DNA from: Caenorhabditis remanei
Lineage: Eukaryota > Nematoda > Chromadorea > Rhabditida > Rhabditidae
Direction: 5' to 3'
DNA: 64,000 nt
NCBI RefSeq assembly: GCF_010183535.1
Contig: NC_071331.1
Span: 4,588,001 to 4,652,000, forward strand
The notes below the pieces were generated by a model, which saw only the letters and a program-made list of their open reading frames with translations, was not told where the DNA came from and did not search any database. Position 1 is the first letter of the stretch, and every line of letters begins with the position of its first letter. Below are positions 36,661 to 48,393 of this stretch, piece by piece. The translations under genes were made by a program, and so were the position numbers.

Positions 36661-37449
36661 CACAGTCTCCCAGACTCCGAGTAAGAACTGCAAGGAAATT
36701 TTTGATCTAACCTCATGAAACGAAAAATTTGAGAAATTAGCAGGTCTAAAACGTTATTACTTAAATTTTTAGCGTAAAGCTTCAGGTCGGAAGTAAGAAA
36801 ATTTCAGTTTTATAATTATTCTGAGAGAATTATCCACCCATTCAATCCAAAAAATCCTGGTTTCATATATTATTTCAAGTCGAAATGGCAATGTTTCATT
36901 TTGATTTTGGAAAAATCTACGGGATTTTTTTCATTTCTCAACATTATCCAACGAATGATAGCTCAAATCGTGCTCCGGAGATTTGTTCACATTTCTGTAG
37001 GACGGTTTTTCAATTTGCTCATTAGTTTTTGAGAAATCGATCAAATTCCGAATTTCTTTCAATTTTTTGTTATTTTCTCGAAAACTAATAAGCAAATTGA
37101 AAAACCGTCCTACAGAAATGTGTACAAATCTCCGGAGCACGTTTTGAGCTATCATTCGTCGGATAATGTTGAGAAATGAAAAAATCCCGTAGATTTTTCC
37201 GAAATCAAAATGAAAAATTGCCTTTTCGACTTGAAAAAGTATCTGAAACCAGGATTTTTTAAGATTGAATGGGTGGATAATGCTCTCAGAATAATTCTAA
37301 AACTGAAATTTTCTTACTTTTGACCTTGAGCTTTACGCTAAAAATTAAAGTAATAACGTTTTAGGCCTGCAAATTTCTCAAATTTTTCGTTTCATGAGGT
37401 TAGATCAAAAATTTCCTTGCAGTTCTTACTCGGAGTATGGGAGACTGTG
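36661..37449. mobile_element. palindromic DNA element with CACAGTCTCCC ends
   Basis: Ends CACAGTCTCCCA / GGGAGACTGTG, flanked by the 5-bp direct repeat CATTT (36656-36660 and 37450-37454). Copy A has the empty site near 19450. The two halves are nearly complete reverse complements. Related to 50190-51164. The superfamily is not assigned. Confidence 0.88.
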
Positions 37450-37964
37450 CATTTAAAAAAAAAGATTCTGAAAAATAAGAATGTTATTTTAATATTGCAT
37501 GTATTGTCCACATTTTCAAATGTTATGCAAGCCTAACATAAAATGTCTTGAACTGTATCTGAAAGCGATTTCATTTTTGTATTTGAGTTCACTCAAAACC
37601 CATTGCAAAACATTGATCAAATGATGCAAATTATCCTCTTGTAACAGTTTTTTTGTTTTCAACTTATTATTTGTCATTTTGTGAATTTTGTTAGTAAGAG
37701 CCTTGGAAAAATGAAATCCGACAATGCAAATTGGAAAGTTTTCAAAAATTAAAAATTGTATGAAGCAGAAAATTGGTGTTTATTTTGAGTGAACCAGAAT
37801 AAGACTTTTTGAAACCGTACCATTTTTTTTGAGGATCACCGAAAATACTCACAAAATCTGGTAAGAGCATTCAAAATAATTCTTGGAAATGTTATGGAAT
37901 TTCTGTAGCTATAATTATAACAACATGAAACATTGAAGCCAATTTTTGATTTCGAGTAACATTC

Positions 37965-38031
37965 CTGTTTCACACTATCATTATAAGTTGGTGGCTGGGA
38001 AAATAAGCAATTCCCGGTTGATCAAACTTAG
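37965..38031 (+). ncRNA. predicted type I 21U-RNA gene
   Basis: Exact core at 37965. CAAT puts the predicted 5' U at 38011 (39 nt). Paralogue of 19960. Confidence 0.68.
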
Positions 38032-38996
38032 AATGAATAAAACTGTTATCATGTTTTACAAGAGCAACCTTAAAAGGGAATGGAACCATTTGGAAATGTT
38101 AGATTTTTATATGGATTGGCGTAAAATTTCTGATAAAATCGTAAATGAACTAAAATTAGTAGAGAAAATGAGAAAACTCTCTTGTCAATACAGTTTCACG
38201 TGCGCGAGAAGACGTTTCCTTGAAATGTAATGTTATTTTTACTACTAGATTTTTCTTTGTGATTAACATTTTCGAGTCTGATTTTCAAGCTTACGAAGAA
38301 GAGGATTTTCGATTTTACCAAAAATTCTTCGTCGATCCATATCAAAAGATTTAAAATTTTGAACATGGTTCCATCTCTTTTTAAGGGAAACAACTGGAAT
38401 ATCATGAAACAAAATAATAAAGACTGTATGATTCTATCTTGTAATTAGACAGGAATAATATGAGGGAAATTGAAAAACTGATGTAACAGTAAATATTGTC
38501 TTAACAAAACGAAAAATTACTTTGAATTATAGAAGCTTATGATTAGATTGTTTCAAATCTGGATAACATAGATTAGTCAATACCAATATTTCTTGCATAG
38601 CGCTTTTTGCAGATCAGTAGCAGAAGCGAGTGTTCCTTTTTTATAGTAAAGCATGTGATTTTATGTGTCACATTTTACCACACTAGAAAATTTTGAGAAT
38701 CTGTGGAGACGGGTCATAAATGCGGTCGGAGACAGACCCGCTCCTGATAAAACCTTCCCAAACTGAATAAAAATGTGTGAAAATACGGCTATAAGTGTGA
38801 GGATAAGCGATGCGACAACAGAACACAAGTTTAAGACAAGTCGTAAACGGTATTACGAAAGTGGTATTACGAAAAATTAGAAAAAAACTTAAGAGAAAAA
38901 ATTTAATATTTAGAAAAGCGTCCAACTGGGAGTTCTGCTGGTCGAAAGGGGGCCGATTGGGCGCTCACAGCAGCGAATCACTAAAAATGGCCTAAA

Positions 38997-40016
38997 TGAC
39001 CCAAAAAGGGGGAGAATTTGGTTTCCCTAGCGTCAGTCCGCGCTTAAAAATGGCTAGAATATTCGGCAAAAAATAAACGGAAATATTCTGCCGAGAAACA
39101 CACACTCTCAACGCATTCTACGAAGGGTGGTAGTATGAACCTCACTCGTTGAACGAGTTTAGGATAAAGATGCGCGGTGGACACGCTCGCGTCTAGCGGC
39201 ATTTCAGAGAGTATTGATGCGGAGGAGAGTGCGTGTCTGCCGCTGTGCGACAGAGCGCGTTTACTGACAAAAGGGAATTAAAGGAGGTGATTTAAATTAT
39301 AATTATTTGAATATCTCTGATAGCAGGTGATTGAAAAGAGATAAAAAAAATTAATTAGTGAACAGATTGAAACAATATTGAGATAAGAGATTAGTAAGGC
39401 GATGATGAGCCTAGTTTTGCGGGGAAAACCACATGACAGAGCTGTGCGGAATTCCTTCTTCCTTCTTCCTTCTTCCTTCTTCCTTTTTTGAAATTTTATT
39501 CCTTCTTCCTTCTTCCTTCTTCCTTTTTTGAAATTTTATTCCTTCTTCCTTCTTCCTTCTTCCTTTTTTGAAATTTTATTCCTTCTTCCTTCTTCCTTCT
39601 TCCGTTGAAATTGTTCGACTTCCGTGTTAAAAGTTCACAAAAATTTTGTAATTTTCGACGGAATTTTGGCGGAATTTTGGGGGTTTTTGACGGAATTTTG
39701 TATGAAACAACATCAAAATTCGTTTTCAGAGATGACTAGAAAAAAGTTTCCTCAAATTTGTCATTTTCAAAATTAACTTCCGATTTCCCGGTTTGGAACC
39801 CAACTTCCTTCTTCCTTCCTTCTTCCTTCCTTCTTCCTTCTTCCGGGCTTTTTTCACTTCCTTCTTCCTTCTTCCTTCTTCCTTTTTGAAAATTTTCGTT
39901 CCTTCTTCCTTCTTCCTTCTTCCTTTTTGAAAATGTTATTCCTTCTTCCTTCTTCCTTCTTCCTTTTTTGAAAATTTTACTTCCGCACAGCTCTGCCACA
40001 TGAGTGTCATCATTCA
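38997..40016 (-). mobile_element. solo Pao-type LTR, interrupted
   Basis: Runs from TGACCCAAAAAG to TCATCATTCA and is diverged from the LTRs at 17378 and 35188. It is split by the MITE at 39437-39995. Without it the length is about 450 bp. Confidence 0.65.
39437..39995. mobile_element. hAT-like MITE, TTCCTTC-rich
   Basis: Ends CAGAGCTGTGCGG / CCGCACAGCTCTG with the perfect 8-bp target duplication CCACATGA (39429-39436 and 39996-40003), nested in the LTR. The interior has long CTTCCTTCTTC runs and a non-repetitive core shared with 54900-55438. Confidence 0.92.
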
Positions 40017-40901
40017 GCCTTTAAGTTGTCGACGTCTTTGGGGAAATAGTTGACAATAGAATCTCACCAAATTTTCAAAAACGCGGATAGAACCACTTTA
40101 ACATTATGGAATTCATGAAACAATGAAATTTGTTCAACTTTGTGAGAACGCGTGTTGAAAAATTGAGAAACAACAGGTTGGAATATTTGTGAGGCTTAAA
40201 ATACGTATTGTACAGTAATAACTTACTCAAAACACCAATTTTTCACGCCACCAATAAGTACGAAAAAAATTACGAAAAATTATGGAAAAAAAAACAATTC
40301 AGTATTTGTGTTCAATGAATTCAATTTTAAGTTTTTCCGTTTTGATATGGCCTGGTTATTATACAGAAGTCGTAATTCAAAAGATGAAAAGTATAAAAAT
40401 TGCAAAAAAGTTTGCTTTTGAGTATCGTAACCAATCGATACTTTTTTCTTTCTTTCTAGTAAATAAGTTAGTAATAAGCTAAATAAGCTAGTAAATAAAT
40501 CAGACATCAAAATTACGAACAGATTTATTATGATTCAAGTTGTGAAGCTTTTCGCCGAAGTAAAAGTTCGACTGTGAGATTATAATTTTTGAAAACAATT
40601 TCAATTATTTCTTTTCTTCATATTTATGACACCATCTTGGAATTAATACACTGAAAATAAAGTAAATATTCTTACCATTTCGAAACAGTGACAAGATGAA
40701 AATAGTAATAAAGAAAAGCTGTCAGGAAAATGTCGGCATTTTGCTTTTCTTCTCTTTTTCTGGGAAACTAGTTTTACACTAGACAATATCAAAAGTTTAA
40801 AAATGTCTTAAAACCACCCGAGGAGTATTTTCTGGGATTCAAAAATCACTCAAAAAAACGAATGAAACTGAGAATTCTGGCTGGGCACAATAGGCTACAC
40901 T

Positions 40902-41060
40902 CAGACTTGCCACGGACCGGGCCAGGCCAAGCCGAAATTAAAAATAATCCCGGCATGTAGCCAGGCCCGGCCCGGCCCAATTTGAACCATTTTTCGAAAA
41001 AACGTTTGGACAAACAAAACTTTTTCTGAAAAAAGTATAGTTTTCGACTAAAAATTAAAA
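40902..41060. mobile_element. remnant of a GGGCCGGGCC-type element
   Basis: Starts CAGACTTGCCACGG and contains stretches of GGCCCGGCCC, like the better preserved copy at 51792-52127. The right end was not found. Confidence 0.5.
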
Positions 41061-41197
41061 ATGCAATCAAAAAAAAATCAAAAGCTGAATCAAACTTAAC
41101 CAGCTGTCAAATAAATGAAACATTATCTTGTAACTGCATAGCTTTTATTTTTTTTTGGCTGAGGTCTAGAATATACAGAAAAAATTAGCGGCAAGTT

Positions 41198-41263
41198 GCA
41201 ACCAACTGGATCGACCCAACACCAGAAAAATAATACATCATTTTTAAGTGTTATCTGAAACAG
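41198..41263 (-). ncRNA. predicted type I 21U-RNA gene
   Basis: Exact core at 41263-41256. TGTT puts the predicted 5' U at 41218 (38 nt). It lies in a block of about 200 bp duplicated at 51536-51755. Confidence 0.6.
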
Positions 41264-41774
41264 ACAATATTTTTAATACTGTTTCTGACCTGCACCATAG
41301 AAAAAAATTATTTTCTAAGACCGTTGCGCGCAATTCATTTCAAAGAATAACAAAAAATCCTAATCGTGAGCTGGAAAATAAGCGGGTTTATAACCAATAG
41401 ATCTTCTTTACCGTAATCCAAAATCATATCCTATCAGGCTCTTCATTTAGGTTGGTTCTTTCAATCACACTCACTGGGACTGGAAAATTAGAAAAAAAAT
41501 CAATCTAACATCTAAAACGGCACCTGAAAACTTTTATCGTGATTGCGAAACAGGTGTTCCCACCTAGCGCCTATTGAATGAAATTTGTTTTCGAATAAAT
41601 TTTTCAAAGCGGTATAAAACGAGCAAATTTCCACCAAAGAGATTTTGAAAAAATACGGAGGAGTCGTTCATAAGATTTCAAAATGAGCAAATACCGGTGA
41701 TAAAAATGAATTAAGGATATACATTTTTATAAAACAGACTTTGGTAGATTAATTTCCAATAAAAGTGCTAGCAA

Positions 41775-41841
41775 TAGTTTTGGGCAATGGTACAAACATA
41801 CCAAATTAACGAAACGAGGTCTTCTGGTTATTCTGAAACAG
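41775..41841 (-). ncRNA. predicted type I 21U-RNA gene
   Basis: Exact core at 41841-41834. TGTT puts the predicted 5' U at 41795 (39 nt). Confidence 0.63.
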
Positions 41842-41879
41842 TTGCTTCGAATTTTTTTCAAAGCTATGATGTTGCAAAG

Positions 41880-42293
41880 TAAGGCTTCCATTCGGTCCAA
41901 TTTTAGACCGACCTGACCGACCGCCGACCCGACCGACCCCCGACCGACCGATCGCCGACCTACGCAATTTTTTCTGTCTGCATGCGCCATATTTGACGAC
42001 AATTTTTGAAAAAAAAAATCGGAAAAAAAAACAATTTTTAACACCAATTTTCGGTCATGGTGCTATTTTTTACGAGCACAGATTTATTTTTTCGATTTTC
42101 ATTTTCACAATTTGAATTTCGGGAAATTATGAAATTTGTGAAAAAAATAAACTAAATTTAAACTTCCGCCGATAAATACGCAAACACTTCACGCACAAAT
42201 GCGGACCTCGGTCGGGTCGGTCGGTCGGCAGTCGGTCGGGTCGGCGTCGGTCGGCGGTCGGACCGAACCCGACTGGACCTAATGGAAGCCTTA
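41880..42293. mobile_element. non-autonomous element with CCGACCGACC repeats
   Basis: Ends TAAGGCTTCCATT / AATGGAAGCCTTA with the perfect 8-bp duplication TTGCAAAG (41872-41879 and 42294-42301). GACCGACC repeats sit at both sides as inverted repeats. The 8-bp duplication suggests hAT. Confidence 0.88.
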
Positions 42294-42661
42294 TTGCAAA
42301 GTTCCGTTCTACTAAAATATCGCATAAAATCGAGTTTTCCAGCAATACTGACATTTTATAAAACACGATAATGCTTTGTTACGGCAAAAGCTAACTGTTG
42401 TGTTTTAAAAAACAAAGAACACTGGATAGTGTATATTATGCAGACAGTCGTCATAAATATAAAAGTTGAAACATAGAAAAAATTAATAGTATTTTCAGAC
42501 AAAAGTTTGAAATTCTATCACCAGGTGGGATTTGAGAATCAATTGGTTTATTTTGGTTATGTTTCAGTTAGATTTTTTTTAGAGAATGAATCAAAAATCT
42601 GCTTGAAATCGATTTTCTTCCAGCTATGAACATAAGCTTGAAGTTCCTCAATCGTCAGTGT

Positions 42662-42728
42662 GGTTGAAAAACTTCCCATATATCAATCACCAGCGGATCA
42701 GACACTCGATAAAACATTTCTGAAACAG
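42662..42728 (-). ncRNA. predicted type I 21U-RNA gene
   Basis: Exact core at 42728-42721. TGAT puts the predicted 5' U at 42682 (39 nt). Confidence 0.62.
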
Positions 42729-43037
42729 ATAAATGTATGTTTCATAAGGTTGTGTTGACTGACTACAGATTCAATAATTCGTTGGTTCAGAGGGCTTAAG
42801 TTCATCAAAACTTTAAAAAAACCTTCAAGATTTAAAAAAATCCGCAAAATAAGGGTTTGAAAATAGTTATAACAATAAAACATGAAAAAATGGTGAAGAA
42901 TGAAGGAAAGGCAAAAACTTACATCGCCCACCGAAAAACGTTCGAAGTCAAAACGAAAGGTGGCCAAGTTTTCCGTATGCAGCTTATGCATTTTCGCGCC
43001 CGGAGGCGGGTAAGCTGATAATAGTAGAACAATTCAA

Positions 43038-43045
43038 TGAAACAG
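43038..43045 (-). promoter_or_regulatory. piRNA core promoter motif
   Basis: Exact CTGTTTCA on the minus strand. The region 38-41 nt downstream is GC-rich with no T, so it is probably not productive. Confidence 0.35.
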
Positions 43046-43155
43046 TTTCTGACCACAATCTAGGTCGCTTTTCATTTTTTCCAAGATGAAAAACTTTGAG
43101 TGATCCTCTTCCTCAGCTTCGAAATTTTCAAAGAAAAACCTAAAGTAAAAAAAAA

Positions 43156-43221
43156 CTGTTTCAGCATGTGTACATGAGGAAGGATTTTTACAATTATTAA
43201 TAAAGTAGAGCTCCGATAAAC
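43156..43221 (+). ncRNA. predicted type I 21U-RNA gene
   Basis: Exact core at 43156. TAAT puts the predicted 5' U at 43201 (38 nt). Confidence 0.6.
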
Positions 43222-43299
43222 AGCTTGATTGGATCCAAACAATGAAATTAACAACATAGTACTGTTCACTGACAAATGAACGACAGCCTCGAGAACAAA

Positions 43300-44988
43300 T
43301 TGAGAAATAATTATTTTTGAAAATTTTTTAAAAGATTTTCAGCAAAGTTACCAAAAACTCAAAACAATTCTGATTTGAAGAACTGAAGTGTTTTTATTTT
43401 GGTGTCATTCTTATACTAAAATTTTGTTTTGGAAAACTTCGGTGTTCCCGTTTCAACTCATTTGCAAAAAACCATTGCATTTTTTCAAAATTACTATTCG
43501 ATCGTTAGGCAGTAAAGAATATGTAATTTATTGAAGCATAAAACGAAACAGCTAAACTTTTGAGAAGTGTGAGAATAAGTGTTTGGATTACTGTTACACT
43601 ACTGTCTTAAATGGACCCTGTAGAACAACAAAACAATCGCTTAGCTAATCAATTTGAGGCAATTGCAAAAAATTAAAAGGACAATTAGTCGCGCTTTTTC
43701 ATTTTCAAATGGAAATTAAAAAAGAAATATCAAGAAAATAAGCGCTTGACACAAGTTCAGTGAGAATACTGGCGAGAGAAGCAACTCTCGAAAAGTGAAC
43801 GAGCCCCGCTGGTCGCCGCCAGTAACAAGCCTAAAAATTGCAGTTATAACTAATCAACATAATGTCAAAAACCCAGACGGGTTATTCGACAATAGGTAAA
43901 CAGAGCTGTGGTGCAAGGTCCAATATGATGCCAAACTAAAATGAATTAAAAAATAACATATGTTTCAACTTCAGTTTGATGTCAGAGTCAATAATCCATA
44001 CACCGTTATTTTTGTTTTCATTAGACTCATGATATTCCCATTGTGCCAATCATCTTAATTCTTTCCTCTTTCATGTTCCAAGTTTCCCATGTATCGATCG
44101 ATATGGCATACAAGACAGTGTGAATAAGTGTGACATCACCTTGTAAGCGTTCCCAACTAATCCCTTATTCAAAAGTATCTTCTCATATTTAGTGCGTTTC
44201 GCGCGCAGAGCACGCAGTCACACTGTCATTCTCACGCATTTTTGCGACATTATACCGTGAGCAGTCACTTTAGGTTATGAGGTTATTGTTCTCTCACTTC
44301 CGTCTATCGATTGTAAATTTGTATTGTGTTAGTTGTAAATCTATGCTATTTTTAATTGAAATAGACTATCTTTGAGAATTTGTCACGGCACAGAATCATA
44401 GAAAGTCCATATGCAGCATCTCAAAATTTTTTTGGTAATTTCGATATTTTTTGTGCGGGGTTTAACCGAAAAAAGCTAGAAATAAAAAAGCTAGCACCAA
44501 TCCGCCACATGGGCGCCGGTTAGTTGCCAAACGCCACCTAGATGCCGGATACTCGCCCTCTTGACCTTATTTGCCGTTTCCATCCCATTTCGGTGCCACA
44601 CCGGCTAACTGCCATATACCTCGGCTAACTGCCATTTTCACGGCTAACTCCAGAAACTCATGGCAAACTCCTATATACATGCCGACTTCGTGCCAAAAAT
44701 TACCTGAGAAGTTTCATTATTTTCCACTGAAAAAAATTTCTAAACTAATAGACCTGCAACAGTAATATACTGTCCTAGCAAAATGGTTTTTTGTTTTGAT
44801 ATACCGGTTTCTTGTTGCCCGCTTAATTATTGACTCTAGTTTGGTAGAGCCCGTTTGTCTTACTCTCTTGCGACATAAGGGTTCAATCAATTTTTTTTAA
44901 TTAAAAATTGTTTCATGTCGATGATATCAGCTTTTCACTTTATTAATTTTTTAATAACGTGTTTCCGTTCCCCAACCATACATAACAA
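43300..44988. other. upstream region of the T-box gene
   Basis: No exact piRNA core. 44190-44270 is a GC-richer stretch (CGCGCGCAGAGCACGC) that could be promoter. 44505-44700 is a GC-rich patch with repeated CGGCTAACTGCCA-like units, probably another small element. No ORF resembles a known protein. Confidence 0.45.
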
Positions 44989-44997
44989 TTTTCAGTA

Positions 44998-46979
44998 ATG
45001 TACCCCAACTACTACCAAAACTTACACAACTACCCAGTGGCGGCTCAAAATCAGCAGGCAAATCCCAACGGGCAGCACGGTAACCAGGACTACTTACAGT
45101 ATGCCGCAAATCAGTATTGGACACAGACAGGATATGTGAATAGTGAGTTAGCGTCTTACAACCGCGCTCTACCGAACCCGAAGAAAATTGTGAGATTTTT
45201 CAATGGGGATTTCGGTGGAGCGCAGTTGTAAGAGGTGTGTAGAGCCAGTAAGTAGAAATATGTTTCAGACTACAATCCTCCCGCGCCTCCCGTCCAAACC
45301 CCATTCGAGCCAGTCAACCCGGACGCCATTAAAGTCACACTGCACGACTCAAAACTGTGGAAAGCGTTTCATGTACTGGATAACGAGATGGTCACCCTCC
45401 CCAACGGACGTCAAATCTTCCCCACTCTCCACTACAACGTCGCTGGTCTCCCGCACTCAGCAAATTACATTTTTGGGCTGAAACTCCAACGAGTCAACAA
45501 GAATTATTTGATGGAATACAGAGGTGGCGAGTGGAAAGAGACTGGGAAAAGTGTGAAGGCAGATTTGGAGAGTAATGAGATATTTGCTGGAGTCATGGGT
45601 GGAGGTGTCAATTTCAAAAACGCTAGGATCCAGAGCATTAGAAGATATAATACAAAAGGAAAAGATAAGGAAGAATCACAAAAACCAAAGGCAGATCAAA
45701 ACAAGAATATTTCGGTGAGTCACCCTCCTTTCTTCGCTCACTTTTCCACTTGTTCTCATATGGCGAAGGTTTGGTGTAGTGGTTAACAACCTTGTTTTTG
45801 AATCTGCTCCCCCCGAGTTCGAACTTTTTTTGCGGCAATTTTTTTTTCTTTTTTTTTCTGACAAAATTAGATGAGATAATATGAAACGGTGCAAAAAAAG
45901 TATAATCATGACCTATTTCTGTACACTTTGAAAATGTTGGGTCTCGCCACGAAAATCTAGATGTTTGGGGTACTGTAACTTTTCGTGGTGGGATCAAAGC
46001 GGTTTAAAATTTATGTATTCGTGATTAGTGCGTCAGGACCAATTGGAAAAGTATAATCATGAATATATTCCGTTCATTCTGGGTCTCGACGCGAAAACAC
46101 TGTATTACTGTAGCATTTCGTGGCGAGACCCGATTTCTTCCAAACTACGTCATGATTATACTTTTATGAAAGCTCTCAACGTACTGAATCCGATTCTGTT
46201 CCCAAATACGCAAAATCTTAAATTTGTATTTTTTAGCTCTTCGTCACCAGCCACTGCCGTTACACCCCCATACTATCAGTCTACTATATGCAATCTACCG
46301 AGAAGAAATTCCTCAAATCATTCGTGTTCAAGGAGACACAATTCGTTGCGGTCACTGGTTACAAGGTAAAATTTATTTTTAGTTTTCAGATTTTAAAGAA
46401 AATTTTTTGTTTTAGAACGAAGCTGTCAGAAAATTGAAAACAAACAAGAATCCATTCGCTCGACCGGATTATAAGGAGGATTATAAGGAGGATTCTAAGG
46501 AGGATGTTGTGGAGAATTCAGAAAAGGATTCAACATGGGATTCTGGAATTTCGTCGATGAATAGCACAGTGGCGTCGTCAATTGAGTCACCAACTTCTAG
46601 AAGGGATTCAGGAGTCTCTTCTCATTCTCAGAATCAATATCAGTTTTGGGGCTCATCGATAACTCCAGGACCGTTAATTAAAAAGGAGCCCACTCCCGAA
46701 AATTCCAGATTCGATATGAATTACACATCCGGAGGAGCGTCTACTTCTGATTCTCAGAATCAATATCAGTTTTGGAACTCATCAATGACTCGAGGGCCAT
46801 CCAGCGATGTTAAAATGGAACCAATTTCTTTTAATATGGATCTGAATTCTCAATACAATAATCTACCACCGCTACACTCTTGGCAACAGGACCCATACCC
46901 GCTCACGGCCACTCCAGGACCATCGAATCAGCCATGGGATGAGAACAGCTTCGGACAGAAGCAGAACTATAAGTTTTGA
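44998..46979 (+). CDS. T-box transcription factor, divergent nematode type
   Basis: Four exons give 427 aa: 44998-45142, 45269-45714, 46237-46365 and 46416-46979. A TTTTCAG acceptor ends 2 bp before the ATG, so SL1 trans-splicing is likely. Residues about 69-260 form a T-box DNA-binding domain. It starts IKVTLHDSKLWKAFH, then EMVTLPNGRQIFP. Exon 3 gives FKETQFVAVTGYK, and exon 4 opens NEAVRKLKTNKNPFA, matching the ETQFIAVTAYQN...NNPFA signature. The family normally binds DNA as a nuclear regulator. The middle of the domain is poorly conserved, as in the fast-evolving Caenorhabditis tbx genes; from memory tbx-39/tbx-40 are candidates. The C-terminus has acidic YKEDYKED repeats and two copies of SQNQYQFW-SS, an internal duplication. 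Intron 2 carries mobile sequence. The family is certain, the exact gene is not. Confidence 0.93.
45154..45233. mobile_element. small inverted-repeat element inside T-box intron 1
   Basis: TCTTACAACCGCGCTC (45154-45169) and GAGCGCAGTTGTAAGA (45218-45233) are inverted repeats that take up most of the 126-bp intron. The same end sequence occurs near 21535-21640 and, inverted, near 50738 and 50966. Confidence 0.6.
45765..45833 (+). mobile_element. tRNA-like (SINE-like) sequence in T-box intron 2
   Basis: GGTTTGGTGTAGTGGTTAAC resembles a tRNA A box and D arm. GAGTTCGAAC, about 45 bp later, resembles a B box. A T-rich tail follows. The acceptor stem does not pair well, so this is not a working tRNA gene. 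Confidence 0.5.
45896..46165. mobile_element. palindromic MITE in T-box intron 2
   Basis: Ends AAAAGTATAATCATGAC (45896-45912) and GTCATGATTATACTTTT (46149-46165). Inside are further inverted copies of GGGTCTCGCCACGAAA and TTTCGTGGCGAGACCC, a sequence I recall as common in C. elegans. Confidence 0.8.
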
Positions 46980-47034
46980 GTTAATTGAGTTAATTGAATA
47001 ATTGGTTTAATTTTGATTCATTTGGATTTCTTTG

Positions 47035-47040
47035 AATAAA
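47035..47040 (+). terminator. poly(A) signal of the T-box gene
   Basis: AATAAA 56 bp past the stop codon at 46979. Confidence 0.7.
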
Positions 47041-48325
47041 AATAATAGAAATGTAAAATTTTCGGTTTCAAAGCAACGCAATTATTCAGGGAAAATTAGT
47101 TTTTTTGTTGCTTGACGGCATGTCTGTTTAATTGCTTAAAATGATGCAGCTTACGGTTTCAAAAATGTGATTCTTCGAATTATTATCACAACCAATGTTA
47201 CAGTCAACGGCTTTAAAGGATTTTTTCTTTTTTTTTAGCAATACATGTAAAGTGAAAGAGACACGAATGTTAGTTGAAAACAGCAAGGAATTGAGAAATA
47301 ATTTTGTCCGAGAGGACTACACGACCGCGTGGAAAAACTTTTTTACCTATACTACTTTTGGGTCAGGAGAACGAGAATTGAAGCATTTCATTAATGCTCC
47401 AATTTCAAAAGTTTCTTAGAATCATCTGAAATATCGGAATCTGAAGTAAAAATCATGACTTCAGAACTCCTGTAAATTCGAAAACCAAAAGAGAACAAAT
47501 ACATTTTATTCGCGTTTTTAACAGTTTCAAACTCCTTTCATATTGAATATTTTTTCATTGAGACAATCATCCGTCCTAAGTAGTTTGTCTGCTTAAGAGC
47601 GCCTATAAACGGATCACCTATGTAACTAGTTCTTATTGAAAAGTTATACATTCGATTATGCTTTTCTGTTTTATGAAACCGCCAAAATCTGTTTCTTTTT
47701 TTCAGAGTAGTAAAGATCTGACAAATAATTGTTAATAAACATAACACCCGACAACAAAAATATTTTTATGTCTATCACGGTTCTGAATGTTAAATGAAAA
47801 ATTATGATAACTGTGTCAAGCTTAGCATAAGTGTCCATTCTTATTTCAGAAGTGTTAATTACACAAATAAATTGTTTTCGCTTTAACCTTCCTCTTTTTT
47901 TTTTTGAAAAAAAAGGGGTCTGACTATAAGCGATGACTGGTAAGACTGATTGCAGAAATGAAAATTTTCAAAGTTACAAATACAGTTTGAGACAGGGAAA
48001 AATGAGTCACTAAGAAAAACGAACAAAAAAAATATCCAAATCTTTTGAATCAGTCTGTTTACGTTTTTTTCAATTTTAAATTATTTTTCCCACTTTACAT
48101 ATGTATTTCTTTACTGTTTTGAATGAGTTTTCTAATTCTAGTTTTTGGAATGCTCGAATGGTAATTGCGTGAAACCAGAAGTTTATGAAAACTATAATGG
48201 AAAAACTCATGAGATTCCCTACTATCAAAATAGCTAAACCTTCAAAAATCCTTGATTTATTTGCAATAGATTTATCAAACGTTTTTTCTCTAGAGAAGAA
48301 ACGTTATTAAAACAGTGAAGTTATT
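47041..48325. other. intergenic, no gene recognised
   Basis: AT-rich, without an exact CTGTTTCA core (one CAGTTTCA variant at about 47521). A piece near 47298 (AATTTTGTCCGAGAGGACTA) is repeated in reverse at about 50085. Nothing else stands out. Confidence 0.4.
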
Positions 48326-48393
48326 CTGTTTCAATAGTTCAACATCAAGTTATAAAGTAAACTATATTTTATTCACATTGTTGGTTGGTTCAC
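48326..48393 (+). ncRNA. predicted type I 21U-RNA gene
   Basis: Exact core at 48326. TATT puts the predicted 5' U at 48373 (40 nt). Confidence 0.66.

Larger units (their letters stand above)
34108..37499. repeat. segmental duplication, copy B right part
   Basis: Second copy of 16317-19497, with the element 36661-37449 inserted and two 20-bp tandem duplications (34603-34642 and 35441-35480). Confidence 0.92.
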
